A stretch of DNA of 54,739 bases from an uncultured Spartobacteria bacterium (lineage in GTDB: Bacteria > Verrucomicrobiota > Verrucomicrobiia > Chthoniobacterales > Terrimicrobiaceae): NCBI GenBank assembly GCA_937919825.1, contig CALFPA010000083.1, forward strand, positions 1-54,739, in the 5' to 3' direction. The notes under the pieces are model-generated. The model did not search any database. It was not told where the DNA came from and saw only the letters and a list, made by a program, of their open reading frames with translations. The translations under genes were made by a program, and so were the position numbers. Below, in pieces: positions 49,596 through 54,739 of this stretch (position 1 is its first letter; every line of letters begins with the position of its first letter).

Positions 49596-50354
49596 ATGAA
49601 TTTCCACCTCAAAGTCTGGCGCCAAAAGGACACCAATGCTCCCGGCACTCTCGAGGAATACGAGGCCGAAAATATCCCAGCCGGCGCCTCGTTCCTAGAG
49701 ATGCTCGATATCGTCAACGCGGGACTCACTCGCAAAAATATTGAGCCGATCCAGTTTGATTCCGACTGTCGCGAAGGCATCTGCGGAACTTGTTCGCTCA
49801 CCATCAATGGCATCCCACACGGCAAAGGCCGTGGAACGACCTGCCAGCTCTACATGCGGAAATTTCAAGACGGAGAGACGATCACCATCGAGCCGTTCCG
49901 CGCTGACGCGTTTCCTGTTCAGCGCGATCTGGTCACAAACCGCAGCGCCTTTGACCGCGTCATCCAAGCCGGTGGCTACATCAGCGAACGCACCGGATCC
50001 GCGCCCGACGCTAACTCGGTGCCCATCTCCAAAGTCATCGCCGACCAAGCGATGGATGCTGCTGCCTGCATCGGTTGTGGAGCCTGCGCCGCCGCTTGCC
50101 CGAATGGTTCTGCCATGCTTTTTGTGAGCGCCAAAGTCACGCATCTCGGACTTCTCCCGCAAGGCAAGCCTGAGAAAAACCGCCGCGTTCTCAGCATGGT
50201 CCGCCAAATGGACGAAGAGGGGTTCGGCAATTGCTCGAACTACTACGCCTGCGAAGCCGTCTGCCCCGCTGGCGTCCCAGCCGCCTTCATCGGCCGCATG
50301 AACCGGGAGTTCACCGCCGCCTCTGTGAAGGAAATGCTCGGCATGTCGGTCTGA
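49596..50354 (+). CDS. sdhB: Succinate dehydrogenase / fumarate reductase iron-sulfur subunit
   Basis: Encodes 252 residues carrying three clusters. The [2Fe-2S] cysteines are Cys58, 63, 66 and 83 ([16 protein letters not shown] plus TCQLYM). The second set is Cys158, 161, 164 and 168 ([12 protein letters not shown]) and the third includes Cys213, 219 and 223 ([12 protein letters not shown]). It relays electrons from SdhA to the membrane haem and quinone. It closes the sdhCAB operon and converges on the LamG gene (31 bp). Confidence 0.96.
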   Translation: MNFHLKVWRQKDTNAPGTLEEYEAENIPAGASFLEMLDIVNAGLTRKNIEPIQFDSDCREGICGTCSLTINGIPHGKGRGTTCQLYMRKFQDGETITIEPFRADAFPVQRDLVTNRSAFDRVIQAGGYISERTGSAPDANSVPISKVIADQAMDAAACIGCGACAAACPNGSAMLFVSAKVTHLGLLPQGKPEKNRRVLSMVRQMDEEGFGNCSNYYACEAVCPAGVPAAFIGRMNREFTAASVKEMLGMSV

Positions 50355-50385
50355 TCCTGTCGGCCTTGTTTGCCGTTCGTTTGGT

Positions 50386-53300
50386 TTATTGCATTCGTTT
50401 CAACACCCAGATCGATTCGGTTTTGCCATCAAGGGGGAGATTGTAGGTGCGAGTGTAGGTTTTGGAGTCTGGGTCGAAGGAGGTTTCCCAAAAGTCGTTT
50501 CCTTTCACGCCCTGGTCGAGCGGGATGGTTTGGGGTTCGATACGATTTGCAATTGAAGGGGCGAATTCCTCCATGAGGGGGAGGTATTGGTCCATTATCT
50601 TGTTGGCGGATACGAGTTGGCTGAGTTCGTAGCCTCTGGCGGATTCTAGGCCTTGGAAGCGGATCGGAACGGCTCCGGTTCCTCCTTGGATTTTGACTCG
50701 GACGGTGCGGGCACTTGGATCGACTTGGATGAGAACGGGGAAATTTCGAAGGAGCTTGCCGCCCTGAACTTCAACTTGGAGGTCGTTTGCGGTAGCGGCG
50801 CGGTGAAAGGTTTTCCAAGAACCGGGGTTTTCCGCGAGATGCTTCTGGAAAGCCTCGTTCGGGCCGTAATAGTCGTCGACTTCGGCGGGGACGACATCGA
50901 TTTCCAATTCCATTTCAACGCTGTCGCCAGCTTGGAATTTTTGGATTTCGGCAGGTGGGACGACGATGGCATCCACATGGCAACGGGACTCCTGAGCGGC
51001 AGGCATATTTTGGTAGCCTTGCTCGGTTCGTTTAAATCCTCCGACCGCGCCGACCGGTAGGGAAACGAGAGGTGTGTCGTAGGACTTCCCGCCAAACTTC
51101 GAGCGATAGGATCGAATCACAAACCCGCGGCTTCCGCTCGGGGTGCCCTCGATTTTCGAGCCTGGAAAACCCAGCCACCACGGGGAGAGGCCGCTGAGGG
51201 CGAGGCGGTCGAGATGGAGATCGCCGGCCTTCAACCCGACCGGAGCGTCGAGTTCTTGGATCAAGCCCTCTCGATTTCCGATGGAGATTTTCGGGGCGAA
51301 AACATGACCGCGACCGATTCGGAATAGGGAAACATCCTTGGCGGGTAGGTCGGCACGAAAATCATAGCGGAGGCGGAGGAAGACTTTCGAGTGGTCATCG
51401 GTGCGTGGAGTCGAAACCGTCGCGGTGAGGTCCACTTCGCCCTTTGAGCCGTAGGATCCCTGATAGACGACTTCCGGGAGGCAGGGGCCGTGCGAAAGGT
51501 AAGAGGCCTTCATGCGAGCGGTGTGGAGTTTTTTCCCATCCGAATTCCAGGCGGTGAGCCAATCAGCACCCCAGCCTGCGTCGGACCACTGCCAAGGTTT
51601 TCCGTCTTTTCCCTGACGAGTGAAGAGCGCGCGGATGTCGGTGATGGCGTTGGTGCTCGCGGAGAATTCGGGGTTCAAGCAAATCGTTTCGCCCCACGTG
51701 CCGATGGCACATTGATCCCAACGTCCATTCGTGCTCTCGCCCCAACCGACCAACGAGAGTTGGCCGAGGCTGGCGGTCGGGAGGGTGCCATAAAACCCAT
51801 ACGCGACCCGCAGGAGATAAGAGGTTTTTCCAGCGGGGGCAGGGATCAGCGCGTAGGCACGGAGGTAATTGGGCAGGGTGGGGTGGTGCCAATTTTTGGA
51901 GAGTTGCACCGGGATTCCTGAGGGTGTGCCATCGGGTTGGCACAAAATGGGAACGAGTCCGGTGATGCCTGCCGTGCCGAGGATTTCGAGAAGGAACGGC
52001 ACGGAGCGCGCGCTGGCGCTGGAATTCTCAACTTCGATCACGAAGTCGTCGTAATTCCCGAAGCCATTCTTATCGGGGGTCTCGGGTCTTTTTAATCGAT
52101 CGGCCAAGGGGGCGTTGCGACTGAAATCCGCTTTCGCCAGAAAGGCGTTGAACTGCGGATCGAACGATGTCGGAACGGTTTGGTTGCCGCTGGCATGGAC
52201 TTGCACCGAGAGGCCTGCGGCAGGATCGCTCCCTCCGGGCGCCTCACAGGGGAGTGAAATCCTCTCGCTCCGGGAATGGCTCCAGTCGCCTGCGATCGTG
52301 CGCTCGGCGAACCATTCGCCATGGGCTGACTTGAATCGCAAGGAAAGCACGGCCTCTTGGAAAACCGGGTGGACGATGGATGGGGCGTCATCGAAGGTTT
52401 GTTCGAAAACCAAATCCTCGCTCGGCGGGAGTTTTTCGGAGTTTTTGGAAATGGCGGCGATTTCCTCGGTCGTCAGGGCGCGGTTCCAAACCCGCACATC
52501 ATCGAAAATCGCTTCGAGGCAGGGTTGTGCATCGTCTGGGCGGCGACCGAAGCGCAGGACGCCCGAGCCGGGCTGGCGCTCGAGGCCGATTTCCTTTTCC
52601 GCGAGGAGGCGGCCATTCACATGCAGGCGCATCGTTTTTCCGTCATACGAAAGAGCGGCGTGCTGCCATTCGTTCTTTTCGTCGAGATGGGGTGCATGGG
52701 CATTCACTTTGTAAATGCTCTCACGAGTGCCGCCGATATTCATGATTCCGGAGATCTTGCCGAAATGTCCGATGTTAACGGCGAAGTAGCCCTCATGGTT
52801 TTCGTTGTGGTTTTTTCCGAATAAAACCATCCCGCCGGAGCGGGAGCGGTGGTCCCGTTTGAAAGAGCATGCGACGGTGAATTCCTTCGAATCAAGTTCG
52901 GGCGAGTGGGGGATTTCCAAAGGCACGGCGCGAACGGAAAATCCATTTCCGCTACGACCCGGTGAAGGGCCGTTTGCGTAATCGAACTCCGGGAGGACAT
53001 CGAGGGTGAAGGCAAAGTTTTGTGGCCACGCGACGAGGGCCATCGAAGTCACCGCGGGCAGGACATTTCCCTCGGAATCCTCAAAGCGCAATTCGCGCAT
53101 TTCGTAGTGCTGGGCGATTCGCCCCGATTCCCAGAGCCAGACGTTGGCGAGAGCGGTTTCGTTGTTCGGCTCCTGCCCAGCGCGGCAGGAGGTCATCTTG
53201 TAAACTCGGCCATCCAGCTTCACTTCAGCCTCCAACTCCGCAGGCGGCAAATCACGCAAGCGCGCCAATCCTGACTCGCCGGCTTGGCGGTAACCGACTC

Positions 53301-53529
53301 CGTCAACGAGTGGCCCGAAACGAAGTGCCCGGGGATTTTGGATATTCCACTCCAACCCGTAGCGACCTGATTCGATACAAAGAAAATCGGAGGAGGTTTT
53401 GGTAGCGGGGCGCCGCCAATTTCCTGCCCAGAAGCCGTAGGTGTAATCCAGCGGCGAGACAGGTTCAGCCGAGTGGGTGTTCGTCAGCAGGGTCGTGATC
53501 GCCATAAAAAATACAGTGAAGAGCTTCAT
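50386..53529 (-). CDS. Large secreted LamG-domain protein of unknown function
   Basis: Encodes 1047 residues from ATG 53529, with a signal peptide (KLFTVFFMAITTLLTNTHSA). Residues about 50-200 form a domain that I do not recognise. A LamG/concanavalin-like domain spans about 215-360: GGMVLFGKNHNENHEGYFAV, WQHAALSYDGKTMRLHVNGR and IFDDVRVWNRALTTEEIAAI. About 690 further residues are beta-rich, with many aromatic residues, and lack clear catalytic motifs. LamG proteins of PVC bacteria often bind or process polysaccharides; that is only a hint. Its start overlaps the MauE/DoxX-like gene by 4 bp, so the two are translationally coupled. Confidence 0.8.
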   Translation of the reverse strand: MKLFTVFFMAITTLLTNTHSAEPVSPLDYTYGFWAGNWRRPATKTSSDFLCIESGRYGLEWNIQNPRALRFGPLVDGVGYRQAGESGLARLRDLPPAELEAEVKLDGRVYKMTSCRAGQEPNNETALANVWLWESGRIAQHYEMRELRFEDSEGNVLPAVTSMALVAWPQNFAFTLDVLPEFDYANGPSPGRSGNGFSVRAVPLEIPHSPELDSKEFTVACSFKRDHRSRSGGMVLFGKNHNENHEGYFAVNIGHFGKISGIMNIGGTRESIYKVNAHAPHLDEKNEWQHAALSYDGKTMRLHVNGRLLAEKEIGLERQPGSGVLRFGRRPDDAQPCLEAIFDDVRVWNRALTTEEIAAISKNSEKLPPSEDLVFEQTFDDAPSIVHPVFQEAVLSLRFKSAHGEWFAERTIAGDWSHSRSERISLPCEAPGGSDPAAGLSVQVHASGNQTVPTSFDPQFNAFLAKADFSRNAPLADRLKRPETPDKNGFGNYDDFVIEVENSSASARSVPFLLEILGTAGITGLVPILCQPDGTPSGIPVQLSKNWHHPTLPNYLRAYALIPAPAGKTSYLLRVAYGFYGTLPTASLGQLSLVGWGESTNGRWDQCAIGTWGETICLNPEFSASTNAITDIRALFTRQGKDGKPWQWSDAGWGADWLTAWNSDGKKLHTARMKASYLSHGPCLPEVVYQGSYGSKGEVDLTATVSTPRTDDHSKVFLRLRYDFRADLPAKDVSLFRIGRGHVFAPKISIGNREGLIQELDAPVGLKAGDLHLDRLALSGLSPWWLGFPGSKIEGTPSGSRGFVIRSYRSKFGGKSYDTPLVSLPVGAVGGFKRTEQGYQNMPAAQESRCHVDAIVVPPAEIQKFQAGDSVEMELEIDVVPAEVDDYYGPNEAFQKHLAENPGSWKTFHRAATANDLQVEVQGGKLLRNFPVLIQVDPSARTVRVKIQGGTGAVPIRFQGLESARGYELSQLVSANKIMDQYLPLMEEFAPSIANRIEPQTIPLDQGVKGNDFWETSFDPDSKTYTRTYNLPLDGKTESIWVLKRMQ

Positions 53530-53978
53530 GGTTTGTGCCCCTTTGCGTGTGCGGGATTTTTGGAAAAAAAAGCCAACGCTGAGGTGACGAGGAGGAGGAA
53601 CACATTTCGGAGAGTTGAGCCGGCCGGAGTCTCGAGAAAGGCCAACGCGGGGTGGATCCCCGAAAAATCGAGGCAGCCACATTCGATGGGCAACCCGCGC
53701 CACCAGGATTGCGCAGTGAGAAAGGTGTAAAACGCCAGCAGGAGAAGTGTGGCTGATGTCACGGCGACTCTCCAGAGTCCGAAAATCAGAAGGGCCCCAA
53801 GGAGGATTTCGATCCCAGGTAGCGAGTAGGCGGCGGCGTTGGCCAGCCAGTCGGGGAGGGGGATTTGGTAGGCGTAAATGTCGGCCAGCATTCGCAGGGG
53901 GGAGCCTATTTTGGATAAGCCGGCGGAGAGGAGGAGCAACCCTAAAAAAATAGCCCAGAGTCGGGAAACGACTTTCAT
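53526..53978 (-). CDS. MauE/DoxX-like membrane protein
   Basis: A 150-residue protein with four TM segments: LWAIFLGLLLLSAGLSKIGS, LPGIEILLGALLIFGLW, AVTSATLLLLAFYTFLTAQS and LRNVFLLLVTSALAFF. The LSAGLSKIGSP start and a periplasmic loop with CGC (IECGCLDFSG) are typical of MauE/DoxX-type proteins, some of which handle disulfides or quinones. Coupling to the LamG gene (ATGA) suggests that it supports folding or redox maturation of that secreted protein, but the link is inferential. Confidence 0.75.
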   Translation of the reverse strand: MKVVSRLWAIFLGLLLLSAGLSKIGSPLRMLADIYAYQIPLPDWLANAAAYSLPGIEILLGALLIFGLWRVAVTSATLLLLAFYTFLTAQSWWRGLPIECGCLDFSGIHPALAFLETPAGSTLRNVFLLLVTSALAFFSKNPAHAKGHKP

Positions 53979-53985
53979 CTTAAAA

Positions 53986-54033
53986 GGGGGGCTGATGGAC
54001 GATTAGCCCCAGGGACTCCGCTAAACCGGAGCC
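53986..54033 (-). terminator. Tandem hairpins after the HU/RHH pair
   Basis: On the minus strand, CTCCG pairs with CGGAG (54014-54030 region), then GGGGCT (54010-54005) pairs with AGCCCC (53993-53988) and is followed by CCTTTTAAG. The second hairpin looks like an intrinsic terminator for the HU/RHH transcript and ends just before the MauE/DoxX-like start at 53978, so it could also attenuate read-through into that gene. Confidence 0.45.
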
Positions 54034-54035
54034 TG

Positions 54036-54323
54036 TTACTGCTGTTGCTGAACAGGCTGCCGGTAGCGGTAATTGGCCAGAATCTCGGCGGATGGGTCGT
54101 AGGCTTGATGCTGGAGTGGCGGCTGCGCGAGAGCCGGAGGAATCATGGATGCCTGCGGCGGGCTCTGGCGGCGATGCCACTCGGCCTCGACCAAATCCTC
54201 GAAGAGTTGGGAAACGGTTCGGCGGCGGGCCAAGGTCTTGGCCCATGTCTGAATATCCGGGTGGATCGTCAGATTGATTTTCTCCCGCTTGGTGCGAGTC
54301 GAAACTTTTTTCCGCCGCGCCAT
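54036..54323 (-). CDS. Putative ribbon-helix-helix DNA-binding protein
   Basis: A 95-residue protein. A very basic N-terminus (ARRKKVSTRTKREK) leads into a ribbon-helix-helix-like core: strand INLTIHPD, helix IQTWAKTLARRR and helix VSQLFEDLVEAEWHRR. The C-terminal third is Pro/Gln-rich (QPPLQHQAYDP; QPVQQQQ) and probably disordered. The function is likely transcriptional or nucleoid-associated. It starts one base after the HU stop, so both should be made together. Confidence 0.6.
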   Translation of the reverse strand: MARRKKVSTRTKREKINLTIHPDIQTWAKTLARRRTVSQLFEDLVEAEWHRRQSPPQASMIPPALAQPPLQHQAYDPSAEILANYRYRQPVQQQQ

Positions 54324-54324
54324 C

Positions 54325-54633
54325 TTAATTGCTGAGGAGGGCAGTGCGTTCGAGGACGCGAGCCTTCATGATTTTGCCGGCGCGGAACTTCACGATGGCG
54401 CGTGGTGGGATTTGCACCTCGTTCTGAGGTTTCTTGGGATTGCGGCCGACACGTGGTTTGGTGAGGCGGACATCGAAAACACCGAAATTGCGGAGTTCGA
54501 CATCGCGGCCTGTGGCGAGTCCTTCGACGATTCCGTCGAGCGTGTGTTGGATCACGCTGAAGACTTCTTGTTGGGTTAGACCGGTTTTTTCAGCGATCGA
54601 CATGACGAGATCGCGCTTGGTAAGGTTTGGCAT
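54325..54633 (-). CDS. HU/IHF-family DNA-binding protein
   Basis: Encodes 102 residues: a helical dimerisation half (NLTKRDLVMSIAEKTGLTQQ) and the DNA-bending beta-arm with the intercalating-proline motif GRNPKKP (about residue 63-69), then PPRAIVKFRAGKIMKARV. ELRNFGVFDV is the family signature. The arm sequence and FGVFDVR are closer to IHF-like than to HU proteins, but the exact subtype is unresolved. A C-terminal extension (LERTALLSN) exceeds the usual 90 residues. Confidence 0.92.
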   Translation of the reverse strand: MPNLTKRDLVMSIAEKTGLTQQEVFSVIQHTLDGIVEGLATGRDVELRNFGVFDVRLTKPRVGRNPKKPQNEVQIPPRAIVKFRAGKIMKARVLERTALLSN

Positions 54634-54669
54634 AGGAGAGGTTTCGTAAGGAAACTCGGGAGGCTTGGC

Positions 54670-54692
54670 AATGCCAAATCGGGCATTTTTTT
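54670..54692 (+). terminator. Terminator-like hairpin with T-run on the plus strand
   Basis: AATGCC (54670-54675) pairs with GGCATT (54682-54687) across six bases, followed by a run of Ts to 54692. It is oriented to stop a plus-strand transcript, yet no plus-strand gene precedes it; the nearest gene is HU on the minus strand. Confidence 0.45.
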
Positions 54693-54697
54693 AGTCC

Positions 54698-54736
54698 CGG
54701 GTGGGTCCCTTCTTGAAATGCCGAATGGGACACCCG
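54698..54736. repeat. Ten-bp bulged inverted repeat at the right edge
   Basis: CGGGT-GG-GTCCC (54698-54709) pairs with GGGAC-ACCCG (54727-54736), a ten-pair stem with a two-base bulge and a 17-base loop, immediately beyond the terminator-like hairpin. It lies in the HU upstream region and could be a terminator or leader structure of a gene outside the window. Confidence 0.4.
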
Positions 54737-54739
54737 AGT

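Overview
The window is a dense, GC-rich chromosomal segment of a Gram-negative bacterium. There is no gap over 150 bp, no rRNA or tRNA that I can see, no insertion sequence and no CRISPR array. Envelope genes (polysaccharide export, a metallophosphoesterase of the LpxH type, PqiA/PqiB-like MCE transport, ExbB/ExbD/TonB) show an outer membrane. Several features together suggest a Verrucomicrobiota genome, or a close PVC relative: the long forms of PstC and PstA, a FloA flotillin, a three-subunit B-type succinate dehydrogenase, a primary-like sigma factor without region 1.1, and secreted LamG proteins. This placement is an inference from gene content; no marker-gene comparison was possible.

Layout. 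Positions 1-3536 (+) hold the tail of an exopolysaccharide locus: a fragment ending like an outer-membrane barrel, a Wza-type export protein, a Wzc-type tyrosine kinase and an HdeD-like membrane protein. The export protein and the HdeD-like gene each carry an apparent one-base homopolymer frameshift. Positions 3604-8094 (+) hold ppc, cysK and a membrane-anchored TPR protein. Positions 8115-16201 (-) hold an MBL-fold hydrolase, a LON-domain protein, pstC-pstA-pstB-phoU and an LpxH-like phosphoesterase; related inverted repeats lie upstream of pstC and upstream of the phosphoesterase. Positions 16207-28559 are housekeeping genes on both strands: 5-FTHF cyclo-ligase, an exonuclease, DAHP synthase, photolyase, hrpB, ftsY, nusB, ribH, an N-carbamoylputrescine-amidase-like enzyme, engB, a CPBP protease and thiL. 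They end with a small lipoprotein and a miniature flagellin-like gene.

Positions 28690-38353 (-) form a 13-gene same-strand run with many 4-bp overlaps: roadblock-domain protein, ExbB, ExbD, TonB-like, a zinc-ribbon membrane protein, a periplasmic thioredoxin, PyrE, FloA, a small membrane protein, exported MsrB, two PqiA halves and a six-MCE-domain PqiB. It combines an energised envelope motor with lipid-transport and redox-repair functions. Positions 38414-50354 are mainly (+): hisI, a sigma-70 factor, rmuC, pyrG, a CYTH protein and sdhCAB, with a U32 peptidase-family gene and a lipoprotein on (-). Positions 50386-54633 (-) hold a 1047-residue secreted LamG protein coupled to a MauE/DoxX-like membrane protein, preceded by a tight HU/ribbon-helix-helix pair.

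The most interesting signals are: the mini-flagellin gene with a TAAA-N15-GCCGAT (sigma-28-like) promoter and no flagellar genes nearby; the roadblock protein tied to an ExbBD-TonB motor; the palindromes shared by the pst operon and the LpxH-like gene; and the LamG/MauE pair. No clearly new defence or mobile system is visible.
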